64,000 bases of DNA from Streptomyces spinoverrucosus (GCF_015712165.1 NZ_JADPZX010000001.1:1240001-1304000); one strand, 5' to 3'. Shown: positions 46,088 to 55,432, counted from the stretch's first letter. Numbers and translations: made by a program. The notes: generated from the sequence alone by a model not told the origin.

Positions 46088-47098
46088 TCAGGCGGACTCG
46101 CGGCGGACCAGCGTGTTGGCGATGACGAGCTCGTGCGACGGCTCGGCGGCTTCCGCCTCCTCGGCGGTCAGTTGCCGCAGCAGCGCCTGGCCGCAGGCGC
46201 GGCCCACCTCGCGTGCCGGGTTCACCACGGTGGTCAGCGCCGGGTGGACCAGGGACGCGGCGTCGATGTCGTCGTATCCGGTGACGGCGAGATCCTCCGG
46301 AACACGCAGGCCGCGCTTGCGCGCCGCATCCAGGACACCGATGGCGATGAGGTCGTTGGCGCAGGCGATGGCGTCCGGGCGGTCATCGCGGTCCAGGAGC
46401 GCCTCGGCCGCTTCGCGCCCCGCGTCACGGGTGAACTCACCGCGGACGACGAGGTCTTCGTCGACGACGTGCTCGACCTCGTTGATGGCCCGCCGAAAGC
46501 CTGCCTCGCGCCGGTCGCTGGGACCGGCGTGCCGGGCGCCGCCGATGTACGCGACCCGGTGTCGGCCCTGTTCGAGCAGGTAGCGGACCGCCTGGGCCAT
46601 GCCGCCCTCGTCGTCGCTGCGGATCAGGTCGCCGAGGTCGGCGTCGAAGGGCAGCGCGCCGCCGAGCCGTACCAGCGGCATGAGCCGGCGGTGCGCCAGA
46701 AGGTCCTTGCGGGCGAGCTGGAACGGGGCGATGACCACCCCGTCGACCCGCCGCGTCGCCATGTCCCGCAGGAACAGCGTCTCCTGCTCCCTGCTTCCGT
46801 CGGTGTTGCAGACCACCGTGCGATAGCCGGCCGGCACGAGGACGTCGTCCAGGCCGCGCAGCACCATCGGATAGAAGGGGTTGGTCAGGTCGGGGACGAT
46901 CAGTCCGACGGTCATCGTCCTACGGGTCCGCAGGCCCTGGGCGAGCGAGTTGGGCTGGTAGCCGAGCTCGTCGATCACCTCCAGTACCCGCGCCCTGGTG
47001 CGCTCGGCGACCGGACGGCGCCCCGACAGCACATGGGACACCGTCGTCACGGACACCCCGGCCCGTGCGGCGACCTCCGTCATCCCGATCTGCGGCAC
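46088..47098 (-). CDS. LacI-family repressor of importer operon
   Basis: LacI regulator of 336 residues. Helix-turn-helix EVAARAGVSVTTVSHVLSG with hinge YQPNSLAQGLRTRR, followed by a periplasmic-binding-protein-like sugar domain. GTG at 47098 is preferred over ATG at 47110 because GGAGG lies just before it. Located directly upstream of the operon on the same strand, with two operator-like palindromes at 47110-47278 between it and the divergent glycohydrolase gene. Confidence 0.93.
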   Translation of the reverse strand: MPQIGMTEVAARAGVSVTTVSHVLSGRRPVAERTRARVLEVIDELGYQPNSLAQGLRTRRTMTVGLIVPDLTNPFYPMVLRGLDDVLVPAGYRTVVCNTDGSREQETLFLRDMATRRVDGVVIAPFQLARKDLLAHRRLMPLVRLGGALPFDADLGDLIRSDDEGGMAQAVRYLLEQGRHRVAYIGGARHAGPSDRREAGFRRAINEVEHVVDEDLVVRGEFTRDAGREAAEALLDRDDRPDAIACANDLIAIGVLDAARKRGLRVPEDLAVTGYDDIDAASLVHPALTTVVNPAREVGRACGQALLRQLTAEEAEAAEPSHELVIANTLVRRESA

Positions 47099-47109
47099 CC
47101 CTACCTCCA

Positions 47110-47278
47110 TGCAAAACGTTTGGCGCGATGTGGCTGTCACGTTGACTGCACGCCTGTCGCGTTGTCAAGAGATGAACCACGTATTCCTCGATGATTTCAA
47201 GGCGGTTAAGCAAATACTTGGCCGCCCCTTGACGGCATACGAGGTGTCGGCTTCAGTTGGCGTGCAAATCGTCTTGCA
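47110..47278. promoter_or_regulatory. LacI-type operators in divergent control region
   Basis: TGCAAAACGTTTGGCG (47110-47125) and TGCAAATCGTCTTGCA (47263-47278) both fit a palindrome TGCAAAnCGTnTTGCA with the central CG of LacI sites. They flank the control region between lacI and the divergent 47313 gene, so one repressor could control both arms. Confidence 0.6.
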
Positions 47279-47312
47279 CTCCTGGTGCAGGGCTCGTGCA
47301 AGGAAGGTGCCA

Positions 47313-48305
47313 GTGACTTCAACCTTCGACCGCGTCTACGGCGCGCTCATCGGACAGGCGGTGGGCGACGCGCTCGGGGCGCCGACCGAGGGCCTCAGCC
47401 GGGCCCAGATCGTCGAGCGGTACGGCTGGGTGTCGGACTTCGTCGACGACGATCCGGCCGGCACGGACGACACCGAGTACGCGGTGCTGACCGCCCGGCT
47501 GCTGCTCGATCACGGCATGGAGCTGACTCCGGAACAGGTCGGTGCGGCCTGGACGCGGGATCTGGTCCATCAGGTGGGCGGGTTCTTCGGCGGCGGGTTC
47601 AGCGAGATGACCTCGATCAACAACCTGCGCGCCGCTCTCGCCCCTCCGGTGACCGGCAGTGACAACCATGAGCTGTGGAGCGACGGCGCCGCGATGCGGA
47701 TCGCGCCGGTCGGCATCCTGTGCGCCGGCGATCCCGCCGAAGCCGCCCGCCTCGCGGCGATCGAGGCCCAGGTGTCCCATGCCAAGGACGGGATCTACTG
47801 TGCGCAGGTCGTCGCCGCCGGGGTCGCCGCCGCCATGACCGCTCAGTCGTGGGAGGAGGTGGTGGAGGCGGCACTGGCAGCCGCGCCCCTCGACTCCTGG
47901 ACCGGGCGCACGATCCGCCGGGCGGTCGACATCGGCTCCGCGCACACGGAGCTCTCGGCCGCTCTCGACGACCTCTACGAGCGGATCTCGATCTTCCACT
48001 ACCCCTTCGCCGATGTGGGTCCCGAGGCGACAGCCCTGGCCATGGGCGTGTTCGCGGCCGCCCGAGGCGAGTACGTACCGGCTGTGCTCGGCGGCGCCAA
48101 CGTCGGCCGCGACGCCGACACCATCGCGGCGATGGCCGGTTCACTGGCCGGCGCCCTGCACGGCGCCGAGGCCGTTCCCGAGGAATGGCGCCGGCGCATC
48201 AACGCCGTACGCGGCCACTGCATCACCGCGACCGCCGGCACCGACCTGGCCGAACTCGCCCGCGAGCTGCACGCAGCGCTCCTCGCGGCGCAGACCGCCG
48301 CGTGA
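47313..48305 (+). CDS. ADP-ribosylglycohydrolase-family enzyme A
   Basis: Compact member of the family, 330 residues. The three metal-binding motifs are textbook: GQAVGDALGAPTEG, GTDDTEYAVL and NVGRDADTIAAMAG. GTG at 47313 follows AGGAAGG. Divergent from the lacI-led operon and followed after 46 bp by a second paralogue. Likely splits an ADP-ribosyl or related N/O-glycosidic bond in the cytosol. Confidence 0.93.
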   Translation: MTSTFDRVYGALIGQAVGDALGAPTEGLSRAQIVERYGWVSDFVDDDPAGTDDTEYAVLTARLLLDHGMELTPEQVGAAWTRDLVHQVGGFFGGGFSEMTSINNLRAALAPPVTGSDNHELWSDGAAMRIAPVGILCAGDPAEAARLAAIEAQVSHAKDGIYCAQVVAAGVAAAMTAQSWEEVVEAALAAAPLDSWTGRTIRRAVDIGSAHTELSAALDDLYERISIFHYPFADVGPEATALAMGVFAAARGEYVPAVLGGANVGRDADTIAAMAGSLAGALHGAEAVPEEWRRRINAVRGHCITATAGTDLAELARELHAALLAAQTAA

Positions 48306-48351
48306 TGTCGCCTCGTACCGCACCCGTACCCTTCGAGAAGGACCCTGCCGT

Positions 48352-49467
48352 ATGACCGCACCAGCTGTGCCCGCCCTGTCCCCGCGCGATCGTGCCCGCG
48401 GGGCGCTGCTCGGACTCGCGATCGGGGATGCCGCCGGGCTGCCCGCCCTCTACCACCGCGGCGCCCGGTTCGGTGAACCGCGCCAGTGGCTCTGGCACTT
48501 CAGCGCCGAGGCGGACAGCAATCAGGTGTTGCGTTTCCCATTGCCGTTCACCCAGGGCCGCCCGGAACCGCTGGCCCTGTCCGGCACCGACGACACCGAG
48601 TTCGCCGTGGCCGCCGCGCTCATCCTCCTCGACGCGAGCGACGACGCCACCAGCGATGAACTCTTCGCAGGCTGGCGCAAGTTGGTGGTCGACCACGCCG
48701 ACCAGGTCTGGTCCGGGATCGCGGAACGCTCCTCCATCGTCAACGCCCAAGCCGGCCTGGTGCCGCCCGCGACCGGGAACGACAACCCGGCGTACTTCGA
48801 CGACGGCGCCGTGGCACGTGCGGTGCCCGTGGGGATCCGGCACGCCGGCCATCCCGATCGGGCGGCCGACGTCGCCACCCGCCTCGCCGAGATCACGCAC
48901 GCCGACGACGGGGTCTGGGCCGCGGCCGCGATGGCGGCGGGCATCGCGGCAGCCCTGTCGGGTGCCGACGCGGCGACCGCCGTAGAGACCGGAGCGGCAC
49001 GCATCCCGGCCGATTCCTGGCTAGCGCGGCAGATGGCACGAGCACTCGACCTCGCCGCGGCGGCCCCGACCCCGCTCGACCTGGTCGCCGACCTCAACGA
49101 CCAAGTAGCGAACGCTTCATACAGCTTCGGCACGATCGCCCCCGAGACGCTGGCCTCGGCCTTCGCGCTCGTGCTCGCGACCGGCGGCGACCCGGTCACC
49201 GCACTGCCGCTCGCGGGGATGGTCGCCAAGCAGAGTGACAGCATGCCCCCGATGGTGGGCGCCCTCACCGGAGCCCTCGCCGGAGCCGCGGCCCTGCCCG
49301 TGCGGTGGCGGGAGAAGCTGGATCAGGTGCGCGGGCACTGCCTGCCGCACCTGGCCGGCACCTCGCTCACCGAGGTCGCCGACGAACTCGTCACGGCAGA
49401 CGAACGGGACACCGCGCTCTCTGTCCCGGCCAGCGCCGGCTGGGCGGGCGGCGAACCGCGTGACTGA
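48352..49467 (+). CDS. ADP-ribosylglycohydrolase-family enzyme B, divergent metal site
   Basis: Paralogue of 371 residues. The first two motifs are kept (GLAIGDAAGLPALYHRG and GTDDTEFAVA), but the C-terminal motif, normally GxDxDT, reads AKQSDSMPPMVG, so at least one metal ligand differs. Its activity or substrate may differ from the other two. The stop overlaps the start of the PfkB remnant by 8 bases, so they formed one operon. A longer N-terminal frame upstream is not supported. Confidence 0.88.
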   Translation: MTAPAVPALSPRDRARGALLGLAIGDAAGLPALYHRGARFGEPRQWLWHFSAEADSNQVLRFPLPFTQGRPEPLALSGTDDTEFAVAAALILLDASDDATSDELFAGWRKLVVDHADQVWSGIAERSSIVNAQAGLVPPATGNDNPAYFDDGAVARAVPVGIRHAGHPDRAADVATRLAEITHADDGVWAAAAMAAGIAAALSGADAATAVETGAARIPADSWLARQMARALDLAAAAPTPLDLVADLNDQVANASYSFGTIAPETLASAFALVLATGGDPVTALPLAGMVAKQSDSMPPMVGALTGALAGAAALPVRWREKLDQVRGHCLPHLAGTSLTEVADELVTADERDTALSVPASAGWAGGEPRD

Positions 49468-49784
49468 CGTCCTCGTCATCGGCAGCCTCAGCCTCGACCT
49501 CGTCGAAGCCGTGGAGTGCCTGCCCCGGCTCGGTGCCGGACGTCACAGACGTCGCGGTCCAAGAGGACTGCCCGACCGGGACGGCGCTCATCACGGTCGA
49601 GGACAGCGGCGAGAACACGATCGTCCGCGGACAGTTCGCGCTCGCCTACGCGGCCGAGCTGCCTCTTGCCGATGCCCTCCGTCACGCCTGCGCGGCCGGT
49701 GGCATCGCCCCCACTGCGCACGGCACACAAACCGCCATGCCCGCTCCAGCACAGGTCGCGGAACCGCTGTCCCGCACGACGTGA
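49460..49784 (+). pseudogene. PfkB-family sugar kinase, gutted
   Basis: Remnant of a ribokinase-type kinase. The start VTDVLVIGSLSLDLVEAV is normal. After CLPRLGA about 75 residues are missing and the frame shifts into VAVQEDCPTGTALITVED. After SGENTI a further 150 or so residues, including the catalytic Asp region, are missing before VRGQFALAYAAELPLADAL at the C-terminus. The kinase that would phosphorylate a freed ribose-type sugar is thus lost here. Confidence 0.85.
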
Positions 49785-49866
49785 CCGCCGGCCCCGCATT
49801 ACCCGTGACACTCACCTGCGCCACGGATCCCGACGCCTGGCGCTTCGGCCCACAGGAGCGTGCCGC

Positions 49867-50907
49867 ATGGTGACGCGCCAGGACGTGGCACAGCGCGCGG
49901 GAGTCTCCCCGTCCGTCGTCATCTACGTGCTCAACCACGGCCCGCGCACCGTGGCCCCGACCACCCGGGACCGCGTACTGGCTGCCGTGCGCGACCTCGG
50001 CTACCGCCCCAAGAGCGCCGCCCGAGCGCTGCGCTTCGACCGCATTATGACGCTCGGCCTGGTCCTGCCGGACTGCACCAACCCCTACTTCACGGAACTG
50101 GCCGCCTCGCTGGAGAACCACGCCTGGTCCGCCGGATACACACTGCTGGTGGGCAACTCGGCGGCGGCACCGGAACGCGAGAGCGGGCACATCCGGGCCC
50201 TCCTCGACCGTCAGGTCGACGGGCTGCTGCTCGCTCCCGCCCACCGCACCCAACCCTGGTACGCCTCTCTCGCCCGGACCGGCCTGCCGGTCGTCGCCAT
50301 CGACCGCGAGGTGTCGTCCCGCTCGATGACCCATGTGCTGGTGGACAACGAGCGCGGGGCCCGGGAGGCCACCGAGCACCTGCTGGCCCACGGCCGACGC
50401 CGCATCGGCTGCCTCGCGGGCCCGCCCGGTTTCAACCCCAGCAGAGACCGAGTGGTCGGCTGGCGCCAGGCACTGGAAGCCGCCGGCCTCAAGGCAGGTT
50501 CGGGCTCCGGAGGCCGCACCGGCTGGCAGGCGCGCCCGGCCGCCGCCCCGCTGCTGCACGGCGTCTTCGACCGCGGTGACGCATACCGGTCGAGCCGCGC
50601 CCTGCTCGCACACGACCGGAACGTCGACGGCCTGTTCGTCACGTCGGACGAACAAGCCAAGGGAGTGCTGCACGCCGCCAACGAACTGGGCATCCACGTC
50701 CCCGACGATCTCACCGTGATCACCTTCGACGGAAGCGTCGACAGCGCGTACACCAATCCCCCGCTGTCGACCATGCGGCAGCCGATCGAGCACCTCGGCC
50801 GTACCGCGATCGGACGGCTCCTGGACCGGATGAACGACCCCGACCTGCCACCCAGCCGCGACGTCCTCGCGGCACAGCTCATCACGCGTGCCTCCTGCGG
50901 CTGTTGA
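49867..50907 (+). CDS. Second LacI-family regulator
   Basis: LacI-type regulator of 346 residues: helix-turn-helix DVAQRAGVSPSVVIYVLNHG, hinge KSAARALRFDR, and a full ligand domain with PEBP-like VDGLLLAPAH and LGIHVPDDLTVITFDGS. Complete frame. It follows the glycohydrolase/kinase unit and may sense the sugar product. Confidence 0.92.
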   Translation: MVTRQDVAQRAGVSPSVVIYVLNHGPRTVAPTTRDRVLAAVRDLGYRPKSAARALRFDRIMTLGLVLPDCTNPYFTELAASLENHAWSAGYTLLVGNSAAAPERESGHIRALLDRQVDGLLLAPAHRTQPWYASLARTGLPVVAIDREVSSRSMTHVLVDNERGAREATEHLLAHGRRRIGCLAGPPGFNPSRDRVVGWRQALEAAGLKAGSGSGGRTGWQARPAAAPLLHGVFDRGDAYRSSRALLAHDRNVDGLFVTSDEQAKGVLHAANELGIHVPDDLTVITFDGSVDSAYTNPPLSTMRQPIEHLGRTAIGRLLDRMNDPDLPPSRDVLAAQLITRASCGC

Positions 50908-50954
50908 CGTGGCGGAGCACCCGTTGACTCCGTTGACAGCTACGGTCTCCGCCC

Positions 50955-51849
50955 ATGACTCAGGATCTGCCCCACTCCCTGCCCTCGGCCCCCTCAAACG
51001 CCACCGGCCCGTCCCGGCGACAACTCCTCATCACCGGCGGCGCGGGCCTCGCCATGGCAGGCCTCGCCGCCTCCGGCCCGCAAGCCTCGGCCACCACCAC
51101 GCCACAGACCTGCTACGCGCTCTCACCGGAAGCCACCGAAGGCCCGTACTACCTGGACTACGACCTGTTCCGCCTACCTGGACTACGACCTGTTCCGCCG
51201 CGACCTGACGGAGGACCGGGCCGGCATACCCCTCACCCTCCGCCTGGCGTTCATCGACGTACACACCTGCCATCCCCTGCGCGGCGCTGCCATCGACATC
51301 TGGAGCTGCGACGCGGTGGGCCTGTACTCCGGCTACCTCAGCGTCGGAAACGACACGCCGCCGCCCCCAGGGGGCGCGCATCAACCCCCCACCGACCAGC
51401 GGAAGTTCCTGCGCGGATCACAGATCACCGACCAGCGCGGTGAGATCGAGTTCCGCACCATCTTCCCCGGGTGGTACATCGGCCGAGCCGTCCACATCCA
51501 CGTCAAGGTCCACGTCGGCGGCGAGCTGACCCCGCGCGGCTACGCCGGCGGCCAGGTCTGCCACACCGGACAGGTGTACTTCGCCGAGGAAGCGGTCCTG
51601 GCCGGCGCCCGCGTCGCCCCGTACAACACCAACACCGTGACCCGCACAACGCTCGACGAGGACCGCTTCTACGGCGGTCGCGGCAGCATCGACGGCCTGC
51701 TCGACCTCTCCTACCGCGCGGGCGAAGGCGCGCGGGTTCCAGGATTTTTGGATGTCAGGCCGCAGGAACTCGCATGCGACTACTGGATCCTAGGCCCCCT
51801 GCGTACGGGTTCGGCCTCTACATCGGCACAGCGGTTAGGGCACGCCTAG
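50955..51849 (+). pseudogene. Intradiol ring-cleavage dioxygenase-like protein, frameshifted
   Basis: Relative of protocatechuate/catechol dioxygenase beta chains, exported by a Tat signal (SRRQLLITGG). The N-terminal part TCYALSPEATEGPYYLDYD runs into an exact 25-bp duplication (51150-51199) that shifts the frame. In the shifted frame the rest is intact: HPLRGAAIDIWSCDAVG, RTIFPGWYIGRAVHIH (iron-ligand Tyr and His region) and TGQVYFAEEAVL, to the end at 51849. Removing one repeat unit would restore the whole gene. This lesion is a DNA event rather than a homopolymer error. Confidence 0.9.
51150..51199 (+). repeat. Exact 25-bp tandem duplication
   Basis: Copies at 51150-51174 and 51175-51199 are identical (unit begins TACCTGGACT, ends TTCCGCC). 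The unit length is not a multiple of three, so it breaks the dioxygenase frame. Confidence 0.95.
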
Positions 51850-52277
51850 TGCTGTGACCGCGCGCGAAGATAGCAGACACTGCCCCCAGCTGTCCCGAAA
51901 TGCTTCGCCACCTGTTCGTTCGCCGCCGTCCCGCACGGCGGCATGAAGTCGCCGCATATGCGGGGGAGGTACCGCCAGCGGCGGATCCCCGTGACCACGA
52001 GATCACAGATTTTGACGGTCAAGAAAGTGACGAGTGGCGGGGCGACCGCGCCGATGACTCCCTCAACACGCTCCCCGCCGACGGCTTCGGCCACTCGGTC
52101 GCTCACACCGACTGACGAGTTTGTGTAGAACGGCTTTTCCGGCATCGACGCCGCCGGGAAGGAGCTGGAGCTTCAGAAGGCGCTGAAGCTGGCGTACGAC
52201 ATCAATGAGGCCGCCATCGACCAGGAGGTCATCCTCGCCGTCCCTGTCGTAGTGACAGGTCTGGGGCAGCGCCCCGC
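51850..52277. other. Gap with unassigned coding-like fragments
   Basis: A minus-strand open frame (51846-52145) and a plus-strand stretch at about 52136-52260 (KELELQKALKLAYDINEAA) have coding-like composition, but neither has a recognised family or start site. Probably debris. Confidence 0.3.
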
Positions 52278-52961
52278 TCAGAGCTTCTCGCCGCGCGCGT
52301 ACGGGCCGAGGAGTTCTCGGAACGCGGCGTCGCCGGGGGGCTGGAACTCCTTGGTGTCCGTGCCTCGTTCGACGAACGGTGTGCAGGTGACGGAGGTACG
52401 ACCGGAAATACGGTGGGTGCCGAGCACACGGCCGGTACGGGCCTCCAGAACCCGCACCTCGTACCGGCCCTCGTAGTGGGAGATCTCCCGGCTCGCTTCG
52501 GTGGGCAAGTGGTACCGGCACACCTTGAGGAGCTTGCCCAGCCCCTCGTACCGGGCGCAGGCGACGAGTTGTACCCGCTCGGGGAGGGGCGTGAACGGGT
52601 CGGTGCGGTCGTAGCCGCCACTGCCCTTGAACTGGTGCAGCAGCCCGTTGACATGGACAACCAGAGGGTGGGGCCCCGACGCCGAGACACGTGCGGCCCG
52701 GGGGACCGGACGGCTTCCGTCCTCCTGGCACAGGCCGCCGAACGAGAAGAGGTTGAGGCGGGTTTCCACCGGGCTCTCGGGCGCCGGGGCCGTCGGCGTG
52801 ATGGGCTGGCCGGAGGAGCTTGGGGCGACGGAGAAGGCCGGGGTCGCGGCGTCTGTGCCGGGGTTGCCGTCGCCGCCTGAAGGCCGTCCCAGCAGCCCGA
52901 TCAGGACCGCGACCGCCGTCAAGACCACTACCCCGGCGCCGTAGCGTACTCGTCGAGACAC
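52278..52961 (-). CDS. Membrane-anchored protein of unknown function
   Basis: 227 residues with one N-terminal membrane segment (YGAGVVVLTAVAVLIGLLG), a Pro/Ser/Thr-rich linker, and an extracellular domain containing GGLCQEDGSR, VACARYEGLGKLLKVCRY and TSVTCTPFVERG; the Cys residues may form disulfides. GTG start with GGAAGG-type site upstream. I do not recognise the family. Confidence 0.7.
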   Translation of the reverse strand: MSRRVRYGAGVVVLTAVAVLIGLLGRPSGGDGNPGTDAATPAFSVAPSSSGQPITPTAPAPESPVETRLNLFSFGGLCQEDGSRPVPRAARVSASGPHPLVVHVNGLLHQFKGSGGYDRTDPFTPLPERVQLVACARYEGLGKLLKVCRYHLPTEASREISHYEGRYEVRVLEARTGRVLGTHRISGRTSVTCTPFVERGTDTKEFQPPGDAAFRELLGPYARGEKL

Positions 52962-53249
52962 CGTGCTCGCCCCCTTCCGGCGTCATCGCCCGCCGATTTG
53001 CTCTCCCCCGGTGCCCCCGGGCGGTGATTTTAGCCGGTGCGTTTACCTGTGACCGATGGGGAAGCGGGCCCGGGTGTGCCGCCAGCACGCCCGGGAACAC
53101 CCTCGCCGTGCCGGGCCAAGTTGGTCACCACCACCTTGAGGTCGATCAAGCCCATCGAGGCGGACCCGCACCCCTCCTGGCGTCGACGTCGGTAGCCGCT
53201 AGCGAAAGCCGTTGATCTTGGCTCTGCTGGTCGATGGCTGCCGCTCGCC

Positions 53250-54104
53250 TCATCGGGGAAGCTTCGCGGTGCGTTCGGGGTGAGCCGCAGTGATGTACCG
53301 CATTGCGGTCTGGGAGGAGATGCCGAACAGCCGCATCAGGTGAAGCGGGTCGTCGACCTCGAACGCCTCGTCGCGGATCCGGTCCTGCCGTAGCGTCGAC
53401 ATCGTGAGTCCGGCGGGCCGGAAGATGCCGCTGAACGTGGTGCCGATGGGTGAGTGAGTGGTGTCTGCCGCGGTCCATCGGTTGATCAGCAAATGCGGGT
53501 TGGTCGTCACCGGCCAACGGCGGTGACGTTCCCGGAGCCATGCTGAGGCGCAGCGGTAGGTGAGTTCGTCCAGGTAGATGATGTGCCGTTTGCCGGGACG
53601 CCGGACGACGAGCCGCTCACGGGACAGGTCGAGGTCGGTGAGTAGAAGGTGACGGATGTCGGTGCCGCTGAGCGCATGGACGCAGACCAGCACCATCACG
53701 AGGCGCTGGAAGTCGTTCTGCGCGTGGCTGAGGACGCCGGCCAGCCGGTCCGAGGGCACGGAAGGCGGGGTCTTGTTGATCCCGGCGAAGACGAGGCCGC
53801 GGGTGGGATCGCGGAAGATCACGGCCTCTTGCCGAAGGGCTCGGAAGACATTGCGCAGGACGATGTGGATCGAGCGGGCCGGCGTCCCCTTGCGGGTGGC
53901 GATGGCCTTTTTGACGTCGTCGCGGGTGATCTCGCGCAGGCTCTCGACACCGTCCGCGAGCCACCGCTGGAGGATCGGGTCGAGGACATGCCAGTAGCGG
54001 GCGATGCTCCGGTAGGTGCGGCCGGTGTGCTCCCACTTGCCCTTGCCGCGCACGCCATCCACCGCGGAGTCCGAGCGGAACTGACCCTCGGAGTCGACCC
54101 GCAC
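53250..54104 (-). CDS. Tyrosine recombinase/integrase, possibly shortened
   Basis: Integrase-like protein of 284 residues. An N-terminal SAM-like DNA-binding region (RSIARYWHVLDPILQRW) is followed by a catalytic region: ALSGTDIRHLLLTDLDL has the first Arg, STLRQDRIRDEA stands where the HxLR block should be, and AMRYITAAHP may hold the Tyr. The match to the second Arg/His motif is weak and the start is uncertain (coding character continues in another frame upstream), so it may be an inactive remnant of an integrated element. No attachment site or tRNA gene was seen nearby. Confidence 0.65.
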   Translation of the reverse strand: MRVDSEGQFRSDSAVDGVRGKGKWEHTGRTYRSIARYWHVLDPILQRWLADGVESLREITRDDVKKAIATRKGTPARSIHIVLRNVFRALRQEAVIFRDPTRGLVFAGINKTPPSVPSDRLAGVLSHAQNDFQRLVMVLVCVHALSGTDIRHLLLTDLDLSRERLVVRRPGKRHIIYLDELTYRCASAWLRERHRRWPVTTNPHLLINRWTAADTTHSPIGTTFSGIFRPAGLTMSTLRQDRIRDEAFEVDDPLHLMRLFGISSQTAMRYITAAHPERTAKLPR

Positions 54105-54155
54105 GCCACGCCTCCGCCGACAGCTTGACGGGCAGGAAGAGGCGACGAGAAGGCG

Positions 54156-55370
54156 TCACACGCGGGGACGGCGCTGCCAGCGAGCGGCCTTGATCGCCAC
54201 GTGCAGTTCCAGGCGGGTGGGGCCTTCGAGCGGGTCGGCACCGATGGCGTCCTTGATCCTGCCCAGGCGGTAGTAGAGCGTCGTGCGGTGCAGGTGGAGG
54301 ATGTCGGCGACCTGGTTGACGCTGCTGTGGTCGTAGTAGACCTCCAGGGTGTGCAGCAGCTCGCCCTGGGTGTCGGCCGCCCTGAGCAGGTCGTAGAGGT
54401 CTGACTGCTGGGGGACGTCGCTACGCAGGTGCCGGGCGAGGAACCGGTACGGTCCGATGCTGTGCCAAGAGGCCAGCGGGCCGACGGCCGGGTCGACGGC
54501 CGCGGCCTGGCCGGCGATGACGGCCTGCTGGTAGGCCTCGGGGAGCCGTCCGGTGTCCCTCAGCGGGGCGCTGACACCGGTGAAGACAGTGGCGCCGGAG
54601 CCGCTGTGGGCCTGAGTGCTGGTGATGGCTGCGGCCAGGTCCTCGTGCAGGCGCGACGACGTGTCGGCTCCGTGGCTCGAGCGCACAAGACAGGTGGTGT
54701 GGGTGTCCTGCACGGAGCCGGCCAGGACATGACTGTGAGCGGACAGGGTCTGGTGCAGGGCGACCCGCAGCTGGGTGGCCTCGATGTCGCTGCGGTGGCC
54801 GGCAGCGAAGGCGGCGGCGTGGAAACAGACCAGGACGTGCACCGTGTCGAGCGCGTACAGCGTCGGCCAGGTGCGCAGGTCCTCGATGGCGTTCTGGTCG
54901 CCGCGGCAGGCGTGCTGGAAGACCGCTTCACGGTCGCGGCGCTCCTCGACCCGGGGGTCGGCCTTGTCGTACTGCAAGGCGGCCAGGGTTGTGATCTGCT
55001 CCGACAGCGTGTCGAGCCGGCTGAGGACGGCCTCGGAGGACCAGGTGTCGTCGGCCTGAAGGACCCACAGGGTGCCGGTCTTGACGCCGTGGTGCAGCAG
55101 TGGGACGCACAGCCGGGCCAGCATGCCGAGGTCGGGGTTGGGCGGGACCACGACGGGCTCGGTGGCCGTGGCGACGCCGTGCCGGTTCTGCCAGGCCCGG
55201 ATGTCGTCGGGGACGGCCCGGGTGAGCAGGGAGCGGATACGGGCTTCGTCGGCGCGCCCCTGCTGTGCGCTGTAGGTGACCAGCCGGCCGCCGAGGTCGT
55301 CGACGGAGACGCCTTTGCCCAGCACGGCGGCGATCTCGTCGACGATGTCCTGCATGTCGGTGTCGGCCAT
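54156..55370 (-). CDS. PucR-family transcriptional regulator
   Basis: Regulator of 404 residues with the C-terminal PucR helix-turn-helix (SSVNQVADILHLHRTTLYYR followed by LGRIKDAIG) and a GGDEF-like middle region. Transcribed in the same direction as and directly after the PLP enzyme gene, so it is likely the activator or repressor of that catabolic operon. ATG at 55370 gives MADTDMQDIVDEIAAVLG; longer readings are not supported. Confidence 0.93.
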   Translation of the reverse strand: MADTDMQDIVDEIAAVLGKGVSVDDLGGRLVTYSAQQGRADEARIRSLLTRAVPDDIRAWQNRHGVATATEPVVVPPNPDLGMLARLCVPLLHHGVKTGTLWVLQADDTWSSEAVLSRLDTLSEQITTLAALQYDKADPRVEERRDREAVFQHACRGDQNAIEDLRTWPTLYALDTVHVLVCFHAAAFAAGHRSDIEATQLRVALHQTLSAHSHVLAGSVQDTHTTCLVRSSHGADTSSRLHEDLAAAITSTQAHSGSGATVFTGVSAPLRDTGRLPEAYQQAVIAGQAAAVDPAVGPLASWHSIGPYRFLARHLRSDVPQQSDLYDLLRAADTQGELLHTLEVYYDHSSVNQVADILHLHRTTLYYRLGRIKDAIGADPLEGPTRLELHVAIKAARWQRRPRV

Positions 55371-55432
55371 GCTCTGTGGTCCTCGGGTCGGTTCAGCTGG
55401 GAGGGAGGCGGAGAGGCGGCGGTTCCTGCCTG

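Noticed and set aside
42619..46583. Long plus-strand open frames opposite the importer operon
   Set aside because: Composition is that of antisense frames (EEVDVVEE-type runs), and the minus-strand genes are complete and recognised.
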